Of a DNA stretch of 64,000 nt, positions 40,818 through 50,046 are shown piece after piece (the first letter of the stretch is position 1; each line of letters opens with the position of its first letter). The notes beneath the pieces were generated by a model. It was not told where the DNA came from. It saw nothing but the letters and a program-made list of their open reading frames with translations, and ran no database searches. This DNA comes from Chloroflexi bacterium HGW-Chloroflexi-10. Its GTDB lineage: Bacteria > Chloroflexota > Anaerolineae > Anaerolineales > Anaerolineaceae. The position numbers and the translations under genes are program-made. The stretch lies in NCBI GenBank assembly GCA_002840755.1, contig PHBZ01000027.1, forward strand, positions 61,670 to 125,669, read 5' to 3'.

Positions 40818-41999
40818 ATGAAACCCATCGACTTAATCACCCCCGAAGAAAAAGAAGACCTGATCGCCTTCACTCAAAACCTCATCCGAATTAAAAGTTT
40901 CTCAGGGCAGGAAGGCGAGATTGTCCGTTTCATCGCGCAGAAAATGATCGCACTCGGCTTTGATGAAGTCCGTAGGGACGCGATGGGCAACCTGCTGGGC
41001 CGCATCGGAGATGGACAAAAAGTGATTCTATTTGATTCACATGTGGATACCGTCACCGCCGACGACGAAACCGAATGGGATATTCCCCCTTTCAGTGCTG
41101 CAATCGTGGATGGCGTTCTGCACGGGCGCGGTTCCACCGATATGAAATCCGGCGCGGCCGCCTCCATTTACGCCGCAGCCATCGCCAAACGCCTGGGATA
41201 TGCTTCCGGCAAGACGATTTATGTATCCTGCAGCGTGCTCGAGGAATACTGCAACGGCGAGAACCTGAAACACCTGTTTGAGGAAATGCAGCTTAAACCC
41301 GATTATGTGATCATCTGCGAGGCATCCAATAATCAGATTATGCTTGGGCATAAGGGCAAAGCCATGTTTACCATCCAAACCAACGGTGTCGCCGCCCACA
41401 GTTCCGCGCCCGAAAAAGGCAGGAATGCTATTTACGAAATGGCCGAAATTATCCAAAGGGTGGAAAACACCAACCTTGAGCTCATGAAAAAAGACCTCCC
41501 TCGCGGCACTTTGGTCATGTCGAAAATTGCCAGCACAGGCGCATCATTGAACGCCGTGCCGGCAAGGTGTGAGGCATACCTGGATCGCCGTATCGCACCC
41601 GGTGAGACCGAAGAAACCATTCGCCAGGAATTGGACAGGCTGGTTGAAGGCAAAGACGCTTCCTGGCAGGTTGCCACCCAGTACCGCAAAAGTTGGACCG
41701 GCATCGAGATCCGCTATGACCCCTTCCACCTTGCCTGGAAAATATCGCCAGCCCACCCCCTCACCCAGGCCTGCACCGCCGCTTTTATTGAACAATTCGG
41801 CAGCCAACCCGCATACGGCTTCTGGGATTTCTGCACAAACGCTGTCACACCCGTAAAGCTGGGCATCCCCACCATCGGCTTTGGCCCCGGCGAACCCAAA
41901 CTCGCCCACATGCGCAACGAACGCTGCCCGCTGGATCAAATCACCTCAGCCTGCGAGTTTTATATTAGAGTGATAAAGGAAGGCAAAAATAGGAAGTAG
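40818..41999 (+). CDS. M20 metallopeptidase, YgeY type
   Basis: A 393-residue zinc peptidase/deacylase of the M20 family, YgeY branch. Metal ligands are seen in ILFDSHVDTV (His and Asp, about 74-83), in HGRGSTDMKSG (Asp near 107), at EEYCNGE (catalytic Glu and ligand, about 143-149), in ICEASN and in the C-terminal His of EPKLAHMRNE. The lid domain for dimerisation lies in the middle (NGVAAHSSAPEKGRNAIYEM). YgeY proteins are linked to selenium and purine catabolism in Escherichia coli, where they cleave carbamoyl or acyl amides; the substrate here is not known. AGAGG precedes the ATG. No pathway partners lie beside it. Confidence 0.85.
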   Translation: MKPIDLITPEEKEDLIAFTQNLIRIKSFSGQEGEIVRFIAQKMIALGFDEVRRDAMGNLLGRIGDGQKVILFDSHVDTVTADDETEWDIPPFSAAIVDGVLHGRGSTDMKSGAAASIYAAAIAKRLGYASGKTIYVSCSVLEEYCNGENLKHLFEEMQLKPDYVIICEASNNQIMLGHKGKAMFTIQTNGVAAHSSAPEKGRNAIYEMAEIIQRVENTNLELMKKDLPRGTLVMSKIASTGASLNAVPARCEAYLDRRIAPGETEETIRQELDRLVEGKDASWQVATQYRKSWTGIEIRYDPFHLAWKISPAHPLTQACTAAFIEQFGSQPAYGFWDFCTNAVTPVKLGIPTIGFGPGEPKLAHMRNERCPLDQITSACEFYIRVIKEGKNRK

Positions 42000-42114
42000 G
42001 TCACCAATTCCTAATTCCGAATTCCGAATTGCTATTTCCATGTCTTCAGCATAACTCATTACTGCTCTTAACCCAATACTTTCCACCCTTATTCCATCCC
42101 AAAAGGCAATCATC

Positions 42115-42711
42115 ATGAATTTATCAACGACTATCCGCATGCTTTTCAACGCACTAACAAAACCAGAGCAGCATATTTTGATTGGGGATATTCCCGCAGG
42201 ACACATACTGGATATTGGCGGCGGTGGAGAAGGTGTCATCGCCCAGGCTGGCGGAACCCGGGTGACTCCTATCGACAAATTCATGTCTGAAATCCACGAA
42301 GCCAGAGAGAAAGCCATGAATGCCCACTGGATGACTGCCGATGCCACCCAACTGCCGTGTAAAAACGATAGTTTTGACGCTGCAACGATGTTCTTCAGTG
42401 CCATGTACATGCCCAGCGATGTCAAAGAAAAGGTGTTCAAAGAAACCCACCGGGTACTGAAAACCAGTGGAGAACTGTGGATCTGGGATGTTAATATGCG
42501 TCAGGAAAGACAGGTTTTTGCCATCCGCTTGCAGGTGAAGTTTAATGACACGCTCAAAATAAAAACCATCTATGGTGTAAAAGCCAAGGACCAATCCGCG
42601 GCCAGTATTTGCGATATGCTCCTGCAAACCGGATTTGAACCGAAAGTGGTTACGCAGAATAAACACTGGTTCTTAATTAAGGCGCAAAAGCAGGAGCATA
42701 TCGCACAGTAG
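42115..42711 (+). CDS. Class I SAM-dependent methyltransferase
   Basis: A 198-residue methyltransferase. Motif I is HILDIGGGGEGVIAQ (about 30-44), followed by an acidic WMTADATQLPCKNDSFDAAT segment (about 72-91) and LKTSGELWIWDV (about 115-126). This is the ubiE/methyltransferase-11 plan. No substrate-specific region can be named. It follows the M20 peptidase gene after 115 bp, without a clear link. A weak AAGG site is present before the ATG. Confidence 0.75.
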   Translation: MNLSTTIRMLFNALTKPEQHILIGDIPAGHILDIGGGGEGVIAQAGGTRVTPIDKFMSEIHEAREKAMNAHWMTADATQLPCKNDSFDAATMFFSAMYMPSDVKEKVFKETHRVLKTSGELWIWDVNMRQERQVFAIRLQVKFNDTLKIKTIYGVKAKDQSAASICDMLLQTGFEPKVVTQNKHWFLIKAQKQEHIAQ

Positions 42712-42770
42712 TTCCGGAGTATGCCGCACCAAAAGATCCGCAAACAGTATCTAAAATACCAAAAAGCACC

Positions 42771-43241
42771 TTATTGGTTAAGCAGCACGGAAAACAAAGT
42801 TGCAATTGTAAAATATGCAATCACACTTGCAGCCGTAATTCCCCCGGCAATCAAAAACTTCAATACTCCGTTTACATCCGTGCGGAATATTTTTGAATTT
42901 AAAATAAAACCGGTAGCTCCAATTAATCCACCCAATAAACCACCCACAAATACCAGAGAAACCGGTAAAATAATCCAGATCCATTGATACCACTTAAAAG
43001 ATTCAGCAACCACAATTGTTTTGCCATCCACAAAAAGATTAGGCGCATCCAAACCCAAGAAATTGGGCTTAAACGTTGCAGTCACCGGAAAACCATCATT
43101 ACGTTTTAGTTGCATTTCGCCCCGTTTCATTCCTTTGGGTGCCAGTTTGCCATTAACCAGCAATTTTGCTCCTGTCCACATACTGTACTTCAACTCGATA
43201 TCCTGGCCTTCAAAACCTTCAATACTTACCTTGTAGTTCAT
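42771..43241 (-). CDS. Membrane protein with N-terminal beta domain
   Basis: A 156-residue protein. The first 80 residues are strand-rich and polar (YKVSIEGFEGQDIELKYSMW, LLVNGKLAPKG) and resemble a short sandwich or barrel domain. Two hydrophobic helices follow at about 88-110 and 127-150. AAAGGAG precedes the ATG. I do not know a family name; similar proteins with a MNYKV start and two C-terminal helices occur in various bacteria. It converges with the methyltransferase gene. Confidence 0.55.
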   Translation of the reverse strand: MNYKVSIEGFEGQDIELKYSMWTGAKLLVNGKLAPKGMKRGEMQLKRNDGFPVTATFKPNFLGLDAPNLFVDGKTIVVAESFKWYQWIWIILPVSLVFVGGLLGGLIGATGFILNSKIFRTDVNGVLKFLIAGGITAASVIAYFTIATLFSVLLNQ

Positions 43242-43460
43242 TGCTCGCTCCTTTATATAAAATATTGTTCAATGTCAAAACCGGGTCAACTGTTTAATAG
43301 AAAACCGCATCCACCATGTCGCTCCTTGCAGCGCCGAGAATAACCCTGGAATTCCATCCTAAATAATATGCATTGGGTTAAATCCAGTTTAGCATATTTT
43401 CTTTGGTTGAAAAGCGTAAATGCCGGGGAATTTTCTGAAACTTTATACCCGGCGAACTGT

Positions 43461-43530
43461 AGGGTGAGTTGGATGAAAACGGGAACCGCATCCAACTCAG
43501 GGAAAATCTCCACTCAGTGTTTCCCTTTCA
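43461..43530. repeat. TAGGGTG-type palindromic repeat
   Basis: The stretch starts TGTAGGGTGAGTTGGATG and has GAGTTGGATG mirrored by CATCCAACTC across about 12 bp. It aligns with 51299-51368, sharing GTAGGGTG-GTTGGATG, ACGGGAA and TCAGGGAAAATC. Relics are also near 6958 and 40564. Confidence 0.55.
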
Positions 43531-43556
43531 AATCAGCGAATTCGGAAAACATAAAA

Positions 43557-43578
43557 AACCGCCCTTTCCAGGGCGGTT
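43557..43578 (-). terminator. Rho-independent terminator of the alpha-2-macroglobulin gene
   Basis: AACCGCCCT (43557-43565) pairs exactly with AGGGCGGTT (43570-43578) around a four-base loop. On the minus strand the stem runs into TTTTTT. It lies 38 bp past the gene's stop. Confidence 0.85.
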
Positions 43579-43616
43579 AACAGGGCAAACGGGGTACGCT
43601 TATGCAGTACGAATGC

Positions 43617-46600
43617 TTATTCGACAATCACCCAATCACTGCTGCTGCGGCCAAAGACTTCGGGAGAATACATCTCTTCCGCTTTAGTCGGTGGGACCAT
43701 GAACGTGCCGGGTGTTGTGGCTCGCGCATAGTAGGTATATTCATACACACCATCCCACAGCAGGGAAGTAAAGGCTTCGGCGCGGTCGTCGCGCATGTTC
43801 TGATGTTCGTACCACGTAGTCCACCACCACCAACCATAGCTGAGAGTCACCGGATCATCATCCTGCGGCAGGCTTTGCGAAACGGACACAGCCGGGTTGA
43901 TGATCTCCAAGCCGGCCGGTAAGGGGTCCACCAGCGCAACGTGATAGCGCCGGTTGTCCGCTACGAGGGTGATATGCACCTTTACGCGTGCACCTGCCCG
44001 GATGTGCCATACACCGTCAGTATCCCGGGAAACATCGTCAGGGTTGTCCACTGCTTCGTAGACGCGCTGGACAACAAAGCCTGCATCCAAAGGTTTCAGA
44101 TCAAGATCCGTAGGCGCATAGCGCAGCCCAAGCCGGTAATACAAGCGTCCTGGCCCTTCCTTACTGATAATCAGATCCTGCGTGCCGCCGCCGGAACTCG
44201 TTTCGGATAGCACATAGGTCATTGGGATGAGTGTTTCATGCCGCTCGGTTGTGCGGCCGGTGAATTCATTGCTGCCGGCATATGTATCTCCGAGCCACAA
44301 ACGCGCAACAAAGTCCGGGGTTTCTGTCTCGTAGATGTTGAAATAGCGGTCCAATGTGAGAAGCACAAAAACATTTTCCTGGGTGTTATTCCAACGTCCT
44401 TTGCTGCGATGGGCCAACAGTCCATTAACCACTTTCACAATCAGGTCACTTTGCGGGTCGTCTTCGATCAACGCATCCAGCAGTATGGCATCCGTGCGGC
44501 GATCGGAACTGAGCAGCAGGTAAGTCTGATCATCATAAGCGGTGGTGAAGTTAGCCGCGCCTGCTGTTTCCACCACGTGGTTGTTCACGAAGCGGCGGAT
44601 TTCTTCCAGTTGCGTTTCATTATCGATGACCGTCCACAACCAGCCGGTGGCTTCTATGGAAAGATTTTCGATGCCCGCGTTGATGAACAATTGCTGGGCT
44701 TTTTGTGAATCGCGCTCGCCGGCCAAATTACGCACGTACAGCGCGTATGCGCTCAGTGTGTGGCGTGTTTGCTCGCTGTACCAGTGCGGGTAATGCGCTT
44801 CGATATCTCGCAGGTAATTCAGTGCACCCTGCAGCATCTCGGCCGGAACTTCAAAACCTTTCTCACCGGCTCGAACCAACGCGTGCGTAGTGTGTATGGT
44901 ATTGAAGGGGATCGATTCGAAACCGTGGCGCCAGTATGGAAAACCGCCGTCGTAATTTTGCATGCCCTGCAGCCGTTGAATATCACTGGTAACCGCAGCC
45001 TCCATTTCAGCGGGTGTAGGCAGCTCATCGGCTTCAAAAGCGGTCAGCACATCCCGCAAGGATGCCACAGCCAGAATACGCGAGGATAACTGCTCTGAAC
45101 ACTCGTATGGATAGGTCACCAGGTAGAGCACAGCGTCGGTGAGCGCCTGCAGTGCAGTGGAAGAAGTATTAATCTCCAGGCCGCCAAACTGTGAAAACAC
45201 ATCGGTTGGATACATCACAGGTTGAGCAATGGCGCCTTCATCGATGACGCCGTAGGTAGCAAAGGCTTCGGTGGTGGCAGGCGTATAAACCGGCAGTTCC
45301 ACCACAGCCGCGTCTGCGAAGCTTCCGGAGATAGCCGCGATCTGGATGCGCGCGGCGCCAGCCATTTGTGTGCTAGCCGGGAAGCGTACTTCGATGCGGT
45401 CATTCGCGGGAACCGTAACGCTCAGGCCAGAATGTTCAAGTTCAAGATTGCTGGCGCGGGCTACCACATCCACCGTCAGCGGCTCATCGGTCTGATTTTG
45501 CAGCACAACCGGCAGTTCAAATTTGTCGCCAAAATTGAGGAAACGCGGCGCTGAAGGGCGTAACATTAACGGAAGGCGCGCGGTGATATTCGACTCACCC
45601 ACGCCAAATTGATGTCCGGAGTCATCCACAGCGACCACCATCACGCGGTAGCGTGTCAGGTTATCGGGTAATTTGATCACCACCTGAGCCGCACCATTTG
45701 AACCGGTGCGCACTGTTGGTGCAAAAGTGGCCAGTGGGTTGAAGTCCGACCTTACCGAAATGGAGGATTGCTGTGATTCCTTTGGCATGGGAGCCTCGGC
45801 GGGCGCAGCAAAGTCGGCAGCGGATTCCTCCATTGGCATCATGGTGGCCTGGGCAGCAACGCCAGCATTGTCGCGGTTCTTGGCCAGCTCCATGCTTTGT
45901 GGATTTGCTAATATGATGCTGCTGCGTCCATAGTTGCTCATTACACCGGAACCCCGTTCAGTATAAAAGATGCTGAGGGGGTCTGTCATCTGGTAGTTTG
46001 TCAGCGCCAGGATAGCCTCATCCACCACCACCACAGCCAGTTCTGCATCCGCCACCGGCAGGCCATCCGCGTCCTCGAGGAGCACATTCAGCGTGGTTTC
46101 ACCACCCGGTTCAAGCTTATCTTCCTCTGGGTCAACTTGCAGTGACAATGTGCGCTGCAGCGGCGGGATGCTGAGAGTTAATTGCGCCGTGGCAAACGCC
46201 GGACGGGGAGCCGCACCGGAGAGCGGTTCACCCATATCATCCGTGCGCGGCGCTGAGCCAACCAGATCCACCTGAATATTCAGATTAGGAATGTGTTCCG
46301 CTTCAATAGGGACAGTCAATGTGGTCGAGCCGTCCTCAATGGTGAAACGCGTGGTGTAAAGGAAGCCGCTGCGGCTGACCGTGAGCAGACCTTCGGCAGG
46401 AGAGAACGGAGATTGCACCAGGATTTGGGCAGTGTCTCCCGGTTGGTAAGTTTCCTTATCAGGGACCAGTGTCACTTCTTCCTGCTCCACATTGCGGGAT
46501 GGTGGCCGCTGCCCACCGCTAACCCAACGTGTGAAGCGCGTCTGATTGATACGCCCCAGTGCATCGGTTACGATAGCAGTGATGCGGTAGCTTCCGCCAA

Positions 46601-49600
46601 TGGGTGTTTCAAAGGAACAGGAATCAGGCTCCAATTTGGAGAAAGTTGTACATTTCTGGATGTCTGTTTCCTTTTCGTTCCAGGTGCCATCCTCAAATTT
46701 CCATTCCAGGCGTGCGGCTGTTATCACCACCGCTCGGTCCGCCACCGGATTGCCATCCAGATCAGTGACGATGAAGTCAACTTTGATAGGCGTACCGCGT
46801 TCGACAAAATAACGCTCCGTGCGCAGGCCAATATACGTATCCGCTGGATGAACAAGCAGGGTAGTGGTGCTGGCCCAGGCCTGGCGATTCACATCCATCA
46901 CTGTGGCCTGTGCAGAAATACTCATGGGCCGCGGGTTAACATCCGCTTTGCCTTCCTGGTTGAATTCTAGCTGCAAATAATGGGTGCCGGTTTCATCCGT
47001 CTTGCCTGTAAATATTTCTGTTTCAGTTCCATCATCCGGCCAGGGACCTTCGTACCAGAACCATGGACGCCACTCACCAAAGACAAAATCGGGCCAGTTT
47101 GGTGGAGCGTAGGTACCCGGTGTGGTTTTCACCTCCCAGGTCGTGTCGGCATCCGGCAGCGCGCCGCCGGCGTAATATTTGGCTTCAACAGCCACCTGCG
47201 CACTGCCGCCGGCGAAATAGGGACCCGTGGTTTCATTGCGCGCCGTAACTTCAAATTCAGGCCGGCGGAATTCCTGGATCTGGAAGGTATGGCCATAGGT
47301 CGTTGTTCCATCCAGCCCACCCAGGCTGCCCTGAACAGTCAGATTCAGATAAGCCGTACCAAGATTGACGGTTTGCGGAATGGTTAAAGCAAAGTCAAAA
47401 CCGCCCAGAGCATTCACATCCACCTGTCCGTTGCCGATTTCATTGCCTTGCGGGTCCATGAGCTGATAGGTTACCGAAGTGACTGCGCTGCCCACCAGGG
47501 AGACATCCCCATCTTGCCTGCCGCCCACTCTGCGCATCCAGCCTTTGATATGCACCTCTTCGCCGGGGCGATACATCTGCCGGTCATCGAAAACATACCA
47601 GCGCAAGCTGTCGCTGGGAGCTGTGGGCTGCCAGCCGTAATCTTCCCAGATATAGGGGGAGTAAAGCAGCATGGCTGTGTCCTGGCCTTTACTGGCCACC
47701 AGATAGGTAGCGCCGGATGGGATGGGACCGCGTGCTGTACCGTCTGCGCCGGTGGTAAATTCACTGTCACCTTGATTGGGCTGGATGCTGACACCAGCCA
47801 GCGGTTCACCATCTTTCAGGTTCGTCGCCCAAACAAGCATATCCGAATAATCGGTGTAAGCGTCCAGGCCGATCTGCGTGACCTGCACCCATGTTTGAAT
47901 TGTCTGTGAATAACGCTGCCATTTGGCATCCTGCGATTCGAACATTCCCCCGGGTGGTTCAACAACCACGATGTAGTGACCCACGTCATTCTTTAGATAA
48001 GGCGTCAGCTCAATGTTCACCTCAGACAGGATGTCGTCGGGATTATCCAGCGCGATGGTCTTATCAAACACAAGCATGCCCGGCATTTGAGCAACAATAT
48101 CAGTTTGCTGCCACTCACGCAGATATTTGGTAAACCCATCCCAATCGCCGGGTTGGACAGCATAAATTTTTACGGCAAGTTTGGCGTAATTGATAGCATA
48201 GACTGAAAAGACGGGCTTCCTGACGGCCGGATCCAGTGTGATAAAGGTCTGACCGGTGTTAATCAGGCGCGGGTCAGCTTTGCCGACTCTGATAGTCAGT
48301 TTTTCATCCTTGCCCAATGTCTGGTCGAAGATATCCCTGAGATTCTTTGAGAGGGTGATGGTGTAGGTGGCCTGGCCTTTGATTTCGCCGCTGATGTCAA
48401 TCGTATCGCCAAACAGATTGACAACCATCCCAGGAATTTCCGGCGAAACGCGCAGCATCTCCTGGTTGAAGGTCTCGGCATCCAAAGAATTGTTGAAGCG
48501 AATGTAGAACGGTGTTTGGGGAGGGCAGGGGCTGCTGCCCCAACTGCGGCCGTATTCCACCATTTTCAAAGGTGCATAAGTTGAGAATCCAAAAGACTGG
48601 GCGGCGGTTGTGACGAGCGGCCCTTCCGCAGAGGGTGTGCCCGGACCAATAGTAACCGAAATGGACGTATCCGCGGGGAAAGGCTGGGTGGCTTTAAACA
48701 CCAGCCAGCGCCCCTCTTGCGCATCTTCAACAAATTGGCTGACCTGTTCGTCTTTTTCGATCTCAGCCTCGGAAGCCAGTGTCAATTCAAATGCCGCATT
48801 ACCGGCATACAGCTGGATCGTTTCCAGAACGTCTTCGGGGTCTATGCGTTGGTCGAAAGCCAGAAAGATCAGCGGCTCCAGTGGTTGGGGAATGTCTTGC
48901 GGATAGCTGGTTACCAGCTTTGTCGGAGGTGTACTGAACGTCCACGTGACAGGCTCCGCCAGCACTCCGCCTGTGATCGACTGCGTCCCGGCCGGGATGC
49001 TGACGCTATAAGCCGTCGCTTTGGGCAGACGGTCTATTTGATCGGAGTCATATTCAAAAGTGAGCGTCTTGGTCCCAATCCAGCGCCAGATACCGGGCAA
49101 TGCCGGCTCAATTTGGACCGGCACGGATTGGGCCACCAGGTCTTCCAGCGTTCCCAGCGCCACCATCGGCTGGCTGAAGGTGATCGAGACAAACGGCGCG
49201 ATCGGGATTTCTCCCTCGGGGGCAAAGCGCAGCACTTCGAGCGGGCCGGAAGAATCCACACTGGGAGTCGGTGCCGATTCGATAGGCGGGAAGGAATCTG
49301 AGATAGTGGTGCCGGGGAGCGGGGGCGGCAGCAGTTCAACCGGATAATTGAATTCGGACTGCTCTTCGGGGGAGACGGGCAGGTCCGGCAGACGTGCAAA
49401 GATCGCCTCAACCTCCTGTGGTGTTAGCGCTTCTGCTGTTGTGGTGGGTAAAGGGACCGGCGTTATGGGTCGGGCCTGACCTTCACTGAGTTGTATTTTG
49501 ACGCTGTACTTATCACCGGAATTTTCAGGGTTTCCTTCACCGGATGCTGAAGTTCCCGAATTAATAGTAAAAGGCATGGGGGTGTTTTCTCCTTTTCCGG

Positions 49601-49703
49601 GGATATTGGGTAAAATAATTTTAAAGATGAGTAATGCGGTAATGGGGATAACTAGAATGAGTGCAATCAGGGCGATCAGGTATTTGTTTCGGTTTGTATT
49701 CAT
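43617..49703 (-). CDS. Bacterial alpha-2-macroglobulin family protein
   Basis: A 2028-residue protein with an N-terminal membrane anchor (about 9-32) and a Pro/Ser-rich linker. Successive macroglobulin beta domains follow (e.g. MYRPGEEVHIKGWMR, LVPDKETYQPGDTAQILVQS). An Ala/Met/Pro-rich bait-like stretch lies around residues 1260-1300. The thioester motif CSEQ has Cys at 1535 and Gln at 1538 (YPYECSEQL), inside the alpha/alpha-toroid domain. A receptor-like C-terminal domain ends it. Proteases cutting the bait would be trapped by the reactive thioester. In many bacteria the gene lies next to pbpC, but no such gene is here. It lacks a lipobox and is anchored by a helix instead. GAGGAGGG lies upstream of ATG. 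Confidence 0.9.
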   Translation of the reverse strand: MNTNRNKYLIALIALILVIPITALLIFKIILPNIPGKGENTPMPFTINSGTSASGEGNPENSGDKYSVKIQLSEGQARPITPVPLPTTTAEALTPQEVEAIFARLPDLPVSPEEQSEFNYPVELLPPPLPGTTISDSFPPIESAPTPSVDSSGPLEVLRFAPEGEIPIAPFVSITFSQPMVALGTLEDLVAQSVPVQIEPALPGIWRWIGTKTLTFEYDSDQIDRLPKATAYSVSIPAGTQSITGGVLAEPVTWTFSTPPTKLVTSYPQDIPQPLEPLIFLAFDQRIDPEDVLETIQLYAGNAAFELTLASEAEIEKDEQVSQFVEDAQEGRWLVFKATQPFPADTSISVTIGPGTPSAEGPLVTTAAQSFGFSTYAPLKMVEYGRSWGSSPCPPQTPFYIRFNNSLDAETFNQEMLRVSPEIPGMVVNLFGDTIDISGEIKGQATYTITLSKNLRDIFDQTLGKDEKLTIRVGKADPRLINTGQTFITLDPAVRKPVFSVYAINYAKLAVKIYAVQPGDWDGFTKYLREWQQTDIVAQMPGMLVFDKTIALDNPDDILSEVNIELTPYLKNDVGHYIVVVEPPGGMFESQDAKWQRYSQTIQTWVQVTQIGLDAYTDYSDMLVWATNLKDGEPLAGVSIQPNQGDSEFTTGADGTARGPIPSGATYLVASKGQDTAMLLYSPYIWEDYGWQPTAPSDSLRWYVFDDRQMYRPGEEVHIKGWMRRVGGRQDGDVSLVGSAVTSVTYQLMDPQGNEIGNGQVDVNALGGFDFALTIPQTVNLGTAYLNLTVQGSLGGLDGTTTYGHTFQIQEFRRPEFEVTARNETTGPYFAGGSAQVAVEAKYYAGGALPDADTTWEVKTTPGTYAPPNWPDFVFGEWRPWFWYEGPWPDDGTETEIFTGKTDETGTHYLQLEFNQEGKADVNPRPMSISAQATVMDVNRQAWASTTTLLVHPADTYIGLRTERYFVERGTPIKVDFIVTDLDGNPVADRAVVITAARLEWKFEDGTWNEKETDIQKCTTFSKLEPDSCSFETPIGGSYRITAIVTDALGRINQTRFTRWVSGGQRPPSRNVEQEEVTLVPDKETYQPGDTAQILVQSPFSPAEGLLTVSRSGFLYTTRFTIEDGSTTLTVPIEAEHIPNLNIQVDLVGSAPRTDDMGEPLSGAAPRPAFATAQLTLSIPPLQRTLSLQVDPEEDKLEPGGETTLNVLLEDADGLPVADAELAVVVVDEAILALTNYQMTDPLSIFYTERGSGVMSNYGRSSIILANPQSMELAKNRDNAGVAAQATMMPMEESAADFAAPAEAPMPKESQQSSISVRSDFNPLATFAPTVRTGSNGAAQVVIKLPDNLTRYRVMVVAVDDSGHQFGVGESNITARLPLMLRPSAPRFLNFGDKFELPVVLQNQTDEPLTVDVVARASNLELEHSGLSVTVPANDRIEVRFPASTQMAGAARIQIAAISGSFADAAVVELPVYTPATTEAFATYGVIDEGAIAQPVMYPTDVFSQFGGLEINTSSTALQALTDAVLYLVTYPYECSEQLSSRILAVASLRDVLTAFEADELPTPAEMEAAVTSDIQRLQGMQNYDGGFPYWRHGFESIPFNTIHTTHALVRAGEKGFEVPAEMLQGALNYLRDIEAHYPHWYSEQTRHTLSAYALYVRNLAGERDSQKAQQLFINAGIENLSIEATGWLWTVIDNETQLEEIRRFVNNHVVETAGAANFTTAYDDQTYLLLSSDRRTDAILLDALIEDDPQSDLIVKVVNGLLAHRSKGRWNNTQENVFVLLTLDRYFNIYETETPDFVARLWLGDTYAGSNEFTGRTTERHETLIPMTYVLSETSSGGGTQDLIISKEGPGRLYYRLGLRYAPTDLDLKPLDAGFVVQRVYEAVDNPDDVSRDTDGVWHIRAGARVKVHITLVADNRRYHVALVDPLPAGLEIINPAVSVSQSLPQDDDPVTLSYGWWWWTTWYEHQNMRDDRAEAFTSLLWDGVYEYTYYARATTPGTFMVPPTKAEEMYSPEVFGRSSSDWVIVE

Positions 49704-50046
49704 AGGTAAAACCCTCCTCTGCTAAGACGCTGCAGCTGGCTGCCCGGTTCCCGGGTTAATTCAGTGTATCATTAAAGAATAATCATTAACCAGGAATCAG
49801 CGATTAAATCCTCGCTAATCTGTATTTCTCGGGGTGCCCAATTCAACCGCTTCGTCCCGTGTCGCAAGGAAACGCTGTTTTCCGGTGCTCACGGCCGCCG
49901 TCATACCGCTGCCTGGTAAACCTGTCCACTTGACCAATCTCATCCCCCACCGCCTACCAGGGTATTGTGGTTAAACAGGGTGTATCATCAATATGGATTC
50001 ACCTGCTGGTGAATCTCATAAAAAAAACGGCCCGAAAGGTGAAACC
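49704..50046. other. Divergent intergenic region
   Basis: This must hold the promoters of the alpha-2-macroglobulin and YhfC-type genes. TAAAGAATAATCATTAACC is AT-rich and could include a -10, but no certain pair is seen. No gene or repeat is recognised. Confidence 0.35.

Noticed and set aside
40818..43241. A selenium or purine catabolic operon around the YgeY-type gene
   Set aside because: None of the usual partners (ygeW, ygfK, ssnA, xdh) is present; the neighbours are unrelated.
46293..46970. A 225-codon plus-strand open frame within the alpha-2-macroglobulin gene
   Set aside because: It is antisense to a long, well-supported coding sequence, has no ribosome site, and its composition (many Arg/Cys/His) is typical of a reversed frame. 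Several similar frames in this gene were rejected for the same reason.
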